64,000 nt of DNA, taken from assembly GCA_036563645.1 (NCBI GenBank), contig DATCMA010000048.1, forward strand, positions 1 to 64,000. Reading direction: 5' to 3'. The translations under genes and the position numbers were made by a program. Position 1 is the stretch's first letter. Each line of letters begins with the position of its first letter. This document shows positions 35,085 through 43,816 of the stretch, piece after piece. This stretch comes from DATCMA01 sp036563645. Lineage in GTDB: Bacteria; Actinomycetota; Actinomycetes; Mycobacteriales; Micromonosporaceae. The notes under the pieces were generated by a model. It made no database searches, had not been told where the DNA came from, and was given only the letters and a program-made list of their open reading frames with translations.

Positions 35085-35111
35085 CTTAGATCTTTCTTAG
35101 CCCCGGCTTAG
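35085..35111 (+). promoter_or_regulatory. Three CTTAG direct repeats at 11-bp spacing
   Basis: CTTAG occurs at 35085-35089, 35096-35100 and 35107-35111, exactly 11 bp apart, 72 bp before the CAP-domain gene. Helically phased direct repeats are typical of OmpR/PhoB-family response-regulator sites. The divergent gap 34810-35182 (373 bp) otherwise holds only promoters. Confidence 0.5.
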
Positions 35112-35182
35112 CCACGTTGCCGGCGCCCGCCTCCGGCACGTACCGTCGCAGCCGCTTAGCACCGGAAGAACGGAGGCTACGC

Positions 35183-36061
35183 GTGCCCGGGGCGATAGAC
35201 GAGACCCCGCAACGTCCAGAACGACCCATCGACGACCGCGTCACCCGCCCTCGCGGCGGCCGACACCGACGACTCGATCCCCCACCGCGGCACCGCCGGC
35301 TCGCGTTCCTCGCGGCCGGGGCGCTCGTACTCCTCGGTCTCGGCCTGCTCGCCGTGCCGCTCGCCTCCCGTTTCACCGACGGCGAGCCCGATCGGACGCC
35401 AGCCGTCGCCGGCGGCGTCAGCGGCGGATCGATCGGGGAGCCCGTCCCCGTCATCGAAGTGCCCGCTCCGCTGACCCCCAGTGGCTCCCCGTCGACCGCC
35501 GTCGCGCCCTCGTCGACCCCCTCGACCGCGCCCCCGACCCAGGCGCGCACCACGCCGACGGCGCCCCGCCCGTCGGCGTCTGCCGCCCCGAGTCGAGCCA
35601 CGCCGAGCCGGACGGCGCCGTCGCGCCCGCCCACCGCGAGCGCGCCAGCCCCATCGGTCCCCACCACCTCCGCCGCGGCCGACCCGGTCACACAGGTCAT
35701 CGCCCTGGTCAACCAGGAGCGGGCCGCCGCCGGGTGCCCCGCGGTGACCGCCCAGCCCCAACTCACCGAGGCGGCGCGGCGACACAGCGAGGACCAGGCT
35801 GCCCACAAGACCTTGTCCCACACCGGCAGCGACGGCAGCACGCCGTGGGAACGCGCCGAGCGGTTGGGGTACGACGCGGCGATCGGCGAGAACGTGGCCG
35901 CGGGCTACCGCACCGCGGAGGCGGTGATGGCGGGGTGGATGAACAGCCCAGGGCACCGGGCCAACATCCTCAACTGCGCCGCCCGCGCGATCGGCGTCGG
36001 CGTGGCCGCCGCCGACGACGGCACCCTGTATTGGACCCAGATGTTCGGCTCCAAGGTCTAG
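35183..36061 (+). CDS. Membrane-anchored CAP/SCP-domain protein
   Basis: A 292-residue protein with a basic cytoplasmic N-terminus, one membrane helix (about 41-62), a 100-residue Ser/Thr/Pro/Ala linker (about 70-165) and a CAP domain (170-292) with LVNQERAAAGCP, HTGSDGSTPWER, IGENVAAGY and GWMNSPGHRANIL. Cys185 and Cys265 could form a disulfide. Bacterial CAP proteins are extracellular, with roles seldom proven. The GTG at 35183 has GGAGG seven bases upstream. It is a lone plus-strand gene between smc and mutM. Confidence 0.88.
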   Translation: MPGAIDETPQRPERPIDDRVTRPRGGRHRRLDPPPRHRRLAFLAAGALVLLGLGLLAVPLASRFTDGEPDRTPAVAGGVSGGSIGEPVPVIEVPAPLTPSGSPSTAVAPSSTPSTAPPTQARTTPTAPRPSASAAPSRATPSRTAPSRPPTASAPAPSVPTTSAAADPVTQVIALVNQERAAAGCPAVTAQPQLTEAARRHSEDQAAHKTLSHTGSDGSTPWERAERLGYDAAIGENVAAGYRTAEAVMAGWMNSPGHRANILNCAARAIGVGVAAADDGTLYWTQMFGSKV

Positions 36062-36083
36062 GTGTCGGCTCCAGGGTCTGAGG

Positions 36084-36947
36084 TCAGGGCTCCACAGGCG
36101 CGCGGGGGCGCGGACACGGTTGGCAGCGCGGGCAGCTGTACGACGACCGATTCATGAAGGGCTCGCGGCGGATCGGCGTCGCGCAGCGCGCGCAGGGCAG
36201 CCCTTCCCGCCCGTAGACGTGCAGCGAGCGGTCGAAGTAGCCGCTCTCTCCGTTGACGTTGACGTAGAGCGCGTCGAACGAGGTGCCGCCGGCGGCGATC
36301 GCCTCGCGGAGCACGTCACGCACGTGCCGCAGCAGCCGCCGGACGGTGGCCGCGGTGAGGGTGTCGGTGCGCCGGCTGCCGTGCAGCCGAGAGCGCCACA
36401 GCGCCTCGTCGGCGTAGATGTTGCCGATACCGGAGATGAGGGTCTGGTCGAGCAGCGCCCGCTTCACCTCGGTCCGTCGGCGCCGCAGGGCGGCGGCGAA
36501 CTCCTCATCGGAGAACTCCGGGTCCAAGGGATCCCGGGCGATGTGGGCGATCTCCGCGGGGAGTTCGGCGCCGCCGGCGGAGACCAGCAGCCCACCGAAC
36601 GTCCGCTGATCGACGAAACGCAGCTCCGGGCCGCTATCGTCGAACTGGAAGCGCACCCGCAGGTGGGTCTCGTCGACCGCGTCGCCCGGGCGGAGGAGCA
36701 GCTGCCCGGACATGCCGAGGTGCCCCAGGAGGGCGTCACCGCTGTCCAACGGAAGCCACAGGTACTTGCCGCGCCGACGCACGCCCACGATCCGGCGTCC
36801 GGCGAGCGCCGCGGCGAAGTGGTCCGCGCCGAGCCGGTGCCGTCGGATGGCGCGCGGATGGCGCACCTCCACCGACGCGATCCGTCGGCCCGTCACCCAC
36901 GTGGCGAGGCCGCTGCGGATGGTCTCCACTTCCGGCAGTTCCGGCAC
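36084..36947 (-). CDS. mutM: Formamidopyrimidine-DNA glycosylase
   Basis: Excises 8-oxoguanine and FaPy lesions. The GTG at 36947 gives (V)PELPEVETIRSGL, placing the catalytic Pro second and Glu third, as chemistry requires; GGAGG lies upstream. Lys in RRRGKYLWLPL, the H2TH helix (LLDQTLISGIGNIYADEALW) and a C-terminal zinc finger (CARC, CPRC) are intact. 287 residues. It follows rnc by 108 bp. Confidence 0.95.
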   Translation of the reverse strand: MPELPEVETIRSGLATWVTGRRIASVEVRHPRAIRRHRLGADHFAAALAGRRIVGVRRRGKYLWLPLDSGDALLGHLGMSGQLLLRPGDAVDETHLRVRFQFDDSGPELRFVDQRTFGGLLVSAGGAELPAEIAHIARDPLDPEFSDEEFAAALRRRRTEVKRALLDQTLISGIGNIYADEALWRSRLHGSRRTDTLTAATVRRLLRHVRDVLREAIAAGGTSFDALYVNVNGESGYFDRSLHVYGREGLPCARCATPIRREPFMNRSSYSCPRCQPCPRPRAPVEP

Positions 36948-37055
36948 CGACGCCTCCCTCTGCGTCGACCTCACCGGGGCGATCGGCCCCGCGGCTTGCC
37001 CCGCGCCCTGGCGCGTCTCCCGACGCTCCCGGGACCGGTGGCGCCGATGGCTCCG

Positions 37056-37886
37056 TCACTGCCCGCTCGGGGCTTTCGTCGTCTGGGCCGCGGCCTTCAC
37101 GGTCGACTGCGCGGCCACGGGCTGACTCGCGGCCTTCGCCGCCGACTCCGACGCCTTCCCGTCCTGGGCCTTCGTCGCCTGCTCGGACAATGTCCGCCAC
37201 GCCACCTCGGCGGCCCGCTGCTCGGCTTCCTTCTTGCTGCGGCCATCGGCCCCGCCGTACCGATCACCGGCCACCACCACCCAGGCGGTGAAGGTCTTGG
37301 CGTGATCGGGCCCCGCCTCGTCGATGCGGTACTCCGGCACCCCCAACCCGAGCGAGGCGGTCAGCTCCTGCAGGCTCGTCTTCCAATCCAGCGCGGCACC
37401 CCGCCCGGCTGACTCCGCCATCAGCGGGTCGAACAACCGGTGGATCACCTTGGCCGCGGTGTCCAGCCCATGCTGGAGGTAGATCGCGCCGAGGATCGCC
37501 TCCAGCGTGTCGGCCAGAATGCTGGCCTTATCCCGGCCACCGGTGGCTTCCTCACCCTTGCCGAGCAAGAGGTAGGGGCCGAGGCCTTCCGGGCCGAGTC
37601 CGCGGGCGACGTCCGCCAGCGCCCGCATGTTCACCACGCTCGCGCGGAGCTTGGCGAGCTGACCTTCCGGGAGGTCGGGGTGGTTGTGGAAGAGCGCGGT
37701 GGTGATGACCACGCCGAGCACCGAGTCGCCCAGGAACTCCAGCCGCTCGTTGGTGGGCAGACCGCCGTTCTCGTACGCGTACGAGCGGTGGGTGAGCGCC
37801 CGTTCGAGCAGCTCGGGGTCGAGCGTGACCCCGAGCGCCTCCTCCAGGTGCTCGATGGGAGGGCGACGTCGCTTGTCCTTGGTCAT
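37056..37886 (-). CDS. rnc: Ribonuclease III
   Basis: Cleaves double-stranded RNA in rRNA processing. The 276 residues contain the signature NERLEFLGDSVLG (about 42-54), the second acidic site ADTLEAILGAIYL, and a dsRNA-binding domain (about 163-232, KTSLQELTASLG to KKEAEQRAAE). The last about 40 residues are a Lys/Ala/Gln tail. Its ATG overlaps the plsX stop by four bases. Confidence 0.96.
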   Translation of the reverse strand: MTKDKRRRPPIEHLEEALGVTLDPELLERALTHRSYAYENGGLPTNERLEFLGDSVLGVVITTALFHNHPDLPEGQLAKLRASVVNMRALADVARGLGPEGLGPYLLLGKGEEATGGRDKASILADTLEAILGAIYLQHGLDTAAKVIHRLFDPLMAESAGRGAALDWKTSLQELTASLGLGVPEYRIDEAGPDHAKTFTAWVVVAGDRYGGADGRSKKEAEQRAAEVAWRTLSEQATKAQDGKASESAAKAASQPVAAQSTVKAAAQTTKAPSGQ

Positions 37887-38935
37887 CCGGTCACCTCGTC
37901 GACAACGGTGAGCATCTCGGAGATCCTCGTGATGCCGGCGGTGCGGTGGAGCTGCGCGGCGAAGGTGATGCCGGAGGCGAAGTCCTCCGCCGTCGCCGCC
38001 CCGTGGCAGACCACCGCGATGCCGGCGACACCGAGCAGAACGGCCGCGCGCGGCGTGTCGGCGCGAGACGCGATGCCGGCGACCAGGTAGGCCCCCTCAA
38101 TCCCCTTGAGCAGAACGTTCCCGGTGAAGCCGTCCGTGACGATCACGTCGGCTCGGCCGCCGTGCGCCACGTCGTACCCCTCGACGAGGCCGACGTAGCG
38201 AGCCCCGCAGGGCAGCTTGGCGGCGGCCAGCATCGGGTCAGCGGCCTTGCGCAGGCGGTCGCCCTTGCCCTGCTCCACCCCAATCGAGAGCAGCCCCACC
38301 CGAGGCGCGCGGATACCGTGCACGACCGCCGCGAACGCCGCGCCGAGGGCGGCGTGCCGGGCGAGGCTCCGCGGTCCAACCTCCAGGGACGCGCCGACGT
38401 CGAGCAGGACGACGGGACCGGCGACACCCGGCAGCGTGGCGGCGAGGGCGGGCCGACGCACCTTCGGCCAGCGGCCGAACCCGAGCGCGGCCGCGGTGAC
38501 CGTGCCTCCCGTCGCCCCCGCGGAGATGAGCGCGTCCGCGGCTCCCTCCGCCACCGCCGCTACCGCGGCCCAGACCGTGGTGTCGCGGCGGCGGAAGCGC
38601 AACGGCCCGTCCGCCATCCCGACGACGCCATACACCGGTCGAACCGCGACCCGGTCGCGATCGGCGTCGGGCAGGGCACCAATGACCTCGTCGGCGACCT
38701 CAGGTGGGCCGACGAGCAACAGCTGAAGATCGGGGTCGGCGCGACAGGCGTGCAGAACGCCATCAACCACGACGGCGGGGGCGCTGTCCCCGCCGAGGAG
38801 GTCGACGGCGATCCGCGCGGTGGGCGACCGGGCGAGGGCGTCGGCCGGAGTGCTCCGGCCGACGCGCGCCGACATCGACGCACCGCGGAATCGCCGAGAG
38901 CTGCGCGCCACCCGATCGAAGATCGGGAGCGACAC
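37883..38935 (-). CDS. plsX: Phosphate acyltransferase PlsX (divergent)
   Basis: PlsX makes acyl-phosphate from acyl-ACP for phosphatidic acid synthesis. The 350-residue protein has IAVDLLGGDSAPAVVVDG, VVLLDVGASLEVGP, VGLLSIGVEQGKGD and DVIVTDGFTGNVLLKGIEG. The usual SAGNTGA or SAGSTGA loop reads SAGATGG, and the DxMGGD motif reads DLLGGD, so it is a divergent member. The first about 35 residues are variable; M21 is an alternative start. It is coupled to rnc by ATGA. Confidence 0.88.
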   Translation of the reverse strand: MSLPIFDRVARSSRRFRGASMSARVGRSTPADALARSPTARIAVDLLGGDSAPAVVVDGVLHACRADPDLQLLLVGPPEVADEVIGALPDADRDRVAVRPVYGVVGMADGPLRFRRRDTTVWAAVAAVAEGAADALISAGATGGTVTAAALGFGRWPKVRRPALAATLPGVAGPVVLLDVGASLEVGPRSLARHAALGAAFAAVVHGIRAPRVGLLSIGVEQGKGDRLRKAADPMLAAAKLPCGARYVGLVEGYDVAHGGRADVIVTDGFTGNVLLKGIEGAYLVAGIASRADTPRAAVLLGVAGIAVVCHGAATAEDFASGITFAAQLHRTAGITRISEMLTVVDEVTG

Positions 38936-38947
38936 GGCTGCGTGCGG

Positions 38948-39121
38948 TTAGACCTCGATGACCTGGCGGCCCTTGTAGGTGCCGCACACGGTGCACACGG
39001 CGTGCGGAAGCTTCGGCGACTTGCACTGCGGGCACGCCACAGTCGCGACCGCCGTGGTCTTCCACTGCGCCCGGCGCGATCGGGTGTTGCTGCGCGACAT
39101 CTTGCGCTTGGGAACGGCCAC
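38948..39121 (-). CDS. rpmF: 50S ribosomal protein L32
   Basis: A 57-residue L32 starting VAVPKRKMSRSNTRSRRAQW at GTG 39121 (AGGAG nine bases upstream), with zinc-ribbon cysteines CPQC and CTVC, the zinc-binding form. The open frame extends 15 codons further upstream. It follows the DUF177 gene, the common DUF177-rpmF pair. Confidence 0.96.
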   Translation of the reverse strand: MAVPKRKMSRSNTRSRRAQWKTTAVATVACPQCKSPKLPHAVCTVCGTYKGRQVIEV

Positions 39122-39126
39122 GGTTC

Positions 39127-39690
39127 CTACTCCTCTTGACGGATCAATTTCGACAGGGCGGCCCACCGTGGGTCGACCTGCTCATGACGGTGATCAGCCG
39201 GTAGCTCGTCCCAGCGTGCCCCGCAGCCTGGACAGAGCCCCGGGCAGTCCGCCCGGCATACCGGGTTAGACGGTAGTGCGAGCACCACCGCATCCCGCAG
39301 TGCCGGCTCCAGGTCGATGAGATCGCCCTGCATCCGGCCGACCTCGTCCTCGTCGGTCGTCACGTCCGTGGTGCTGTTCTCGTACGCGTACAGCTCCTGG
39401 ATCGTGACGGTCAACGAGTAGCTGATCGCCCACAGGCACCGGCCACACTCCCCTTCCACAGGGGCAGTGATGGTCCCGGAGACTAGGACACCTTCGGACA
39501 CCGACTCAAGCCTGAGGTCCAGGCTCATGTCCGCGCCCTCGGGTACGCGGATCAGCTCAAGGCCGAGGTCTGCCGGCGCGGGAACCACCCGGCTGACCGT
39601 ACGCAACGCCCCCGGTCGACGCGGCAGGTCCTTCGTGTCGAGAACGAGCGGCGACCGAGGGTCGAGCGAGTTCAGTGAGTGATTGCGCAT
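39127..39690 (-). CDS. DUF177/YceD-family protein
   Basis: A 187-residue YceD/DUF177 protein, nearly always encoded upstream of rpmF and linked to 23S rRNA accumulation. It has ECGRCLWAIS and a C-terminal CRADCPGLCPGCGARW cysteine cluster that could bind zinc. It is 5 bp upstream of rpmF, so they are cotranscribed. Confidence 0.92.
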   Translation of the reverse strand: MRNHSLNSLDPRSPLVLDTKDLPRRPGALRTVSRVVPAPADLGLELIRVPEGADMSLDLRLESVSEGVLVSGTITAPVEGECGRCLWAISYSLTVTIQELYAYENSTTDVTTDEDEVGRMQGDLIDLEPALRDAVVLALPSNPVCRADCPGLCPGCGARWDELPADHRHEQVDPRWAALSKLIRQEE

Positions 39691-39816
39691 CGTCAGACTC
39701 CGGCCACACGAGGCCGACGTAACAGGTTACCCGGCCAGGTCAGACAGCAACGAACCGGGGGCTTGCCCCCTCCCCATCCTGACGCGTTCCCCGCCGCCGG
39801 TGGCCGGTTTCGGGAG

Positions 39817-40320
39817 CTAGAACGGCAACGGACGCTCGTCCTTTTCCACCTTGAAACTGCCGATCTCCCGCAACGCGTGCATCTTGTCGCGACCCCGCTC
39901 GATGGCGGCCAGTGCCCGCTGCAGGAACTGCTCGAAGTTCGCCAGGGCCGTGTCCACGTACTCGTCGACCTCGGCGCGCAGCCGCTGTGCCTCAGCCCGC
40001 GCCTCCGCGATGATCCGAGCCGCCTCGTGCTCCGCGGAGACCGTGATCTCGTTGATCGACACGAGCCGGGCGTGCTCGGCCTCACCCTCGCTGATGATGC
40101 GATCCGCCTCACGCTTCCCGGCATCGATGATCTTGTCGCGCTCCTCGAGGAGCGCGGCGGCACGACGAATTTCGGACGGGAGCTCGGCGCGCAGCTGCTC
40201 CAACAACGCGAGCATCTCGCCGCGATCGATGATGCAGTTGTTCCGGGACATCGGGACGGCGCGCGCCGACTCCACGAGCGCCATGATCTCATCGATGCGG
40301 TCGAGCGGATCCACCGGCAT
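39817..40320 (-). CDS. sepIVA: SepIVA-like septal coiled-coil protein
   Basis: A 167-residue, almost entirely helical protein (MPVDPLDRIDEIMALVESAR) with a long coiled coil (about 35-150; HEAARIIAEARAEAQRLRAE). It matches the DivIVA-like protein encoded between coaD and DUF177 in actinobacteria, called SepIVA in mycobacteria, where it acts in septum formation. The symbol rests on position and sequence character. A perfect TTGACA (40399-40394) lies upstream on the minus strand but without a well-placed -10. Confidence 0.72.
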   Translation of the reverse strand: MPVDPLDRIDEIMALVESARAVPMSRNNCIIDRGEMLALLEQLRAELPSEIRRAAALLEERDKIIDAGKREADRIISEGEAEHARLVSINEITVSAEHEAARIIAEARAEAQRLRAEVDEYVDTALANFEQFLQRALAAIERGRDKMHALREIGSFKVEKDERPLPF

Positions 40321-40453
40321 CTCTCCCGTCGCTCACTGTTGACCCCTCCATGATGCAAAGCCCATCACCGTAGTGGTGTCCCCCATCATGCGGTGTCAAC
40401 ATCGCCGTGCCGTCTGATCCGCATCGGCGCGTCGAGAGCCGGGCGTCACGATC

Positions 40454-40939
40454 TCAGTCCTCGCTCGCCCGCAGCCGCTCCATCAGCCGCCGGCTCACCT
40501 GCTCCGGTACGTGCTGCGAGATGTCACCGCCCCACTTCGCGACCTCTTTGATGAGGCTGGAGGACAGGAACGAATACAGCGGGTTGGTCGGCATGAACAG
40601 GGTCTCCACCCCGGCGAGCCCGATGTTCATCTGGGCCATCTGCAACTCGTAGTCGAAGTCGCTGACGGCGCGAATCCCCTTGACCACCACGCCCGCGCCC
40701 TGAGCCCGGCAGAAGTCCACGAGCAGACCCCGGAAGGACTCCACCCGGACATTCGGATATTGGGCGGTCACTTCGCGGAGCATGTCGATCCGCTCGTCGA
40801 TAGTGAACAGGCAGCGCTTCGCTTGGTTGACGAGCACCCCGACGATCACCTCATCGAACAGCCGGCTCGTGCGGCCGATGATGTCGAGGTGTCCGTTGGT
40901 TACCGGGTCAAACGAGCCGGGACAGACCGCGCGTCTCAT
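40454..40939 (-). CDS. coaD: Phosphopantetheine adenylyltransferase
   Basis: Penultimate step of CoA synthesis. 161 residues beginning MRRAVCPGSFDPVTNGHLDI, with the TxGH nucleotidyltransferase motif, and later VVKGIRAVSDFDYELQMAQM. The ATG at 40939 overlaps the rsmD stop by four bases, which supports this start over an ATG six codons upstream. Confidence 0.96.
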   Translation of the reverse strand: MRRAVCPGSFDPVTNGHLDIIGRTSRLFDEVIVGVLVNQAKRCLFTIDERIDMLREVTAQYPNVRVESFRGLLVDFCRAQGAGVVVKGIRAVSDFDYELQMAQMNIGLAGVETLFMPTNPLYSFLSSSLIKEVAKWGGDISQHVPEQVSRRLMERLRASED

Positions 40940-41499
40940 GATCGAAAACCGTACCAAAGCGTGGTTTCGCCATACCGGCGACTACGTCCGGCTACGATGC
41001 CATCCACCCACGGCAGGGGGCCACTGCGGGTCGCCCGCTCAATGACCACCACCGCCTCCGGCGCCAACCAGCCCTCGTCGCGCAGCGCCAGCTGCAACGC
41101 GGTGAGCTCCCGGTCGTCGACGGCATAGGGAGGATCGGCGAACACGACGTCGTACGGGCCGCCGTCGGGGCCTCCCGCGAGGACCGCCGGCACCTTCCCG
41201 GTGACGACCTGGGTTGCCGAACCCACCCCAAGCGCCGCGACGTTCTCCCGGATCACACGGCTGGTCCGCGGGTCCGCCTCCACGAACAGCACGTGCGCCG
41301 CCCCGCGCGACAGCGCCTCCAACCCAACCGCGCCCGACCCGGCGTACAGGTCGGCGAAGCGCGCACCGGGGAGCTCGACCATCGACTCCAGCGCGCTGAA
41401 CAGCGCCTCGCGGACCCGATCGGTGGTGGGGCGAATGTGCGGGCCGCTCGGGGTCACGATCCGCCGTCCCCCGAGCGAGCCGGCGATGATCCGGGTCAC
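40936..41499 (-). CDS. rsmD: 16S rRNA (guanine-966-N2)-methyltransferase
   Basis: A 187-residue class I methyltransferase that modifies G966. It begins VTRIIAGSLGGRRIVTPSG at GTG 41499 (AGAGGA upstream) with RPTTDRVREALFSALES, FADLYAGSGAVGLEALSRGA and the catalytic DPPY. The frame stays open 118 codons upstream because it runs antisense-like through high-GC sequence; that part lacks similarity. Confidence 0.95.
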   Translation of the reverse strand: MTRIIAGSLGGRRIVTPSGPHIRPTTDRVREALFSALESMVELPGARFADLYAGSGAVGLEALSRGAAHVLFVEADPRTSRVIRENVAALGVGSATQVVTGKVPAVLAGGPDGGPYDVVFADPPYAVDDRELTALQLALRDEGWLAPEAVVVIERATRSGPLPWVDGIVAGRSRRYGETTLWYGFRS

Positions 41500-41599
41500 A
41501 GGGTTCCTCTCGTCCTCCCCGGCCGTCGGCCGCGAGCCCGTCGCGCCACGAACCGTCCGCGTTGACGCTACGCGACGCGCCGCGGCGACCGGCGACCGG

Positions 41600-43816
41600 T
41601 CACCCCTTCTCGAGGTATTCGGCGCGCTCCTCGTCCACCAAGGCGGCGACCGCGGCCGCGAGCGCGGGGTGGCGCTCCAACTCGGGGTCGGCCGCGACGA
41701 GCGCAAACGCCTCAGCCCGCGCCTCCCGAATGAGATCCGCGTCACGCAAAAGCGACAGCAGCCGAAGGTGCGAGCGGCGTCCGGACTGGGCGGAGCCGAG
41801 CACGTCGCCCTCCCGCCGCTGCTCCAGATCCAGTTCGGCCAACCGGAAGCCATCCACGGTGGAGGCGACCGCAGCCAACCGCTCGCGCGCCGGGCTGCCC
41901 TCCGGCGCCTCGGTGACCAGCAGGCAGAGCCCGGGAGCGGAACCCCGGCCCACGCGTCCGCGGAGCTGGTGGAGCTGAGAGACCCCGAATCGATCGGCGT
42001 CCAACACGATCATCATCGTCGCGTTGGGCACGTTCACGCCGACCTCGATCACCGTCGTCGCCACGAGCACGTCGAGCTCCCCGGCGGCGAAGGCCCGCAT
42101 GACCGCGTCCTTCTCCTCCGCCGGGAGACGGCCGTGCAACACCCCGATCCGCAGCCCTTTGAGCTTCCCCTCCGCCAGCGCCGGCGCCACCTCCAGCACC
42201 GCGAGCGGCGGCCGCCGCCCCGACTCGCTGTGGCCCGGCTCGACGAGACCGCCTCCCTCCTCGGCCTCCAGCGGCTCGTCGCCGATCCGGGGACACACCA
42301 CGTACGCCTGATGGCCCTTGGCCACCTCCTCCCGCAGCCGCTGCCACGCGCGCTCGAGGTACGCCGGCTTCTCCACCGCGGGCACCACGTATGAGGCGAT
42401 CGGCGACCGCCCGCTCGGCAACTGCGCCAGCGTGGAGACCTCCAGGTCGCCGTAGACGGTCATCGCCACGGTCCGCGGAATCGGGGTCGCGGTCATCACC
42501 AGGACGTGCGGGGGCTTGTCGGCCTTCGCCCGCAGCGCGTCCCGCTGCTCCACCCCGAACCGATGCTGCTCGTCAATCACGATCAATCCGAGGTCGGCGA
42601 AGTCCACGCCGTCGTACAGCAGCGCGTGGGTGCCGACGACGATGCCCGCCCGGCCGGTGGCGATCTCCTCCACCGCGCGGCGACGAGCCGCCGCGCTCTG
42701 CGAACCGGTGATCAACGCCACCCGGGTCGCGTGCGGTGGCGCGTCGAGCTCCCCCGCGCGCCCGAGCGGGCCGAGCAAGTCGAGGATGCCCCGGTAGTGC
42801 TGGGCGGCCAGCACCTCGGTGGGGGCGAGCAGCGCCGCCTGCCCGCCGGCGTCCACCACCTGGAGCATCGCCCGCAGCGCGCACACCGTCTTCCCGGAGC
42901 CCACCTCGCCCTGCAGGAGCCGGTGCATGGGGTGCGCGGCCGCGAGATCAGCGGCGATCTCCTCCCCCACCCGTCGCTGCCCCTCGGTGAGCTCGTAGGG
43001 CAGGCGGGCGTCGAACGCCGCCAACAGGCCGTCGTCGCGGCGCGGGCGCGGCGTCGCCGGCCACGAGGCGGCGCGACGCTTGCGCTGCACCAGCGTCAGC
43101 TGCACGGCGAACGCCTCATCCCACTTCAACCGCCGGCGGGCCCGCGCGAGCGACTCCTTCGAGGACGGACGGTGGATCTCGCGAAGCGCGACATCGAGAC
43201 TGACCAGGTTGCGGCTCGCCCGGATCGTCGCCGGCAGCGGGTCCTCGGGGAGGGCGACGGTGTCGAGCACCACCCGAACACACCGCGCGATGACCCACGT
43301 CGGCACCGCCGCGGCCGCCGGGTAGACCGGGATGAGCGCGCCGGCGAACTCCTCGATCTCATCCTGCGCGGCGGCCTCGCCGTCGCTCGCGCCATCGCCG
43401 AGCAGCACGTACTCCGGACCGACGAGCTGTCGACGCCCGCGGAACTCGGTGACCTTCCCGGCGAACAGCCCCCACCGCCCCGGGCGCAGGTGACGCTCCC
43501 GCCACGTCTGATTGCCGAAGAAGGTCAGCGTCAACGTCCCGCCGCTGCCGTCCCCGACCACGACCTCCAGGAGGTTTCCCCGGCGCTGACGCATCGGGCG
43601 CACCGTGGTCCGCTGCACTTGGGCGAGGACGGTCGCGAGCTCCCCCACCTCGAGCGAGCGGATATCGGTGTGCTCCCCCCGCTCGTCGTAGCGGCGGGGA
43701 AAGTGGTAGAGCAGGTCGCCCGCGGTGTGGAGGCCCAAGTGGGTGGCGAGCGCCCGCGCCGTCTTCTCCCCCACCAGTCGGCGCAGCGGCGTCTCCAACG
43801 TGGCCGCGTCGGTCAT
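41600..43816 (-). CDS. recG: ATP-dependent DNA helicase RecG
   Basis: Remodels stalled forks and branched DNA. 738 residues: N-terminal wedge/OB domain (TLTLTFFGNQTWRERHLRPG), then helicase motifs I LQGEVGSGKT, II IDEQHRFGV, III TATPIPRT, and the C-terminal DRFGVSQLHQLRGRVGRG. The ATG at 43816 overlaps the DAK gene stop (ATGA); the longer open frame to 44593 is spurious. Order DAK-recG-rsmD-coaD is conserved. Confidence 0.96.
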   Translation of the reverse strand: MTDAATLETPLRRLVGEKTARALATHLGLHTAGDLLYHFPRRYDERGEHTDIRSLEVGELATVLAQVQRTTVRPMRQRRGNLLEVVVGDGSGGTLTLTFFGNQTWRERHLRPGRWGLFAGKVTEFRGRRQLVGPEYVLLGDGASDGEAAAQDEIEEFAGALIPVYPAAAAVPTWVIARCVRVVLDTVALPEDPLPATIRASRNLVSLDVALREIHRPSSKESLARARRRLKWDEAFAVQLTLVQRKRRAASWPATPRPRRDDGLLAAFDARLPYELTEGQRRVGEEIAADLAAAHPMHRLLQGEVGSGKTVCALRAMLQVVDAGGQAALLAPTEVLAAQHYRGILDLLGPLGRAGELDAPPHATRVALITGSQSAAARRRAVEEIATGRAGIVVGTHALLYDGVDFADLGLIVIDEQHRFGVEQRDALRAKADKPPHVLVMTATPIPRTVAMTVYGDLEVSTLAQLPSGRSPIASYVVPAVEKPAYLERAWQRLREEVAKGHQAYVVCPRIGDEPLEAEEGGGLVEPGHSESGRRPPLAVLEVAPALAEGKLKGLRIGVLHGRLPAEEKDAVMRAFAAGELDVLVATTVIEVGVNVPNATMMIVLDADRFGVSQLHQLRGRVGRGSAPGLCLLVTEAPEGSPARERLAAVASTVDGFRLAELDLEQRREGDVLGSAQSGRRSHLRLLSLLRDADLIREARAEAFALVAADPELERHPALAAAVAALVDEERAEYLEKG

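Noticed and set aside
40321..40453. Promoter for the sepIVA-like gene from the perfect TTGACA at 40399-40394
   Set aside because: The only TAnnnT box (TACGGT) is 21 bp away, too far for a normal spacer, so it is mentioned only in the gene entry.
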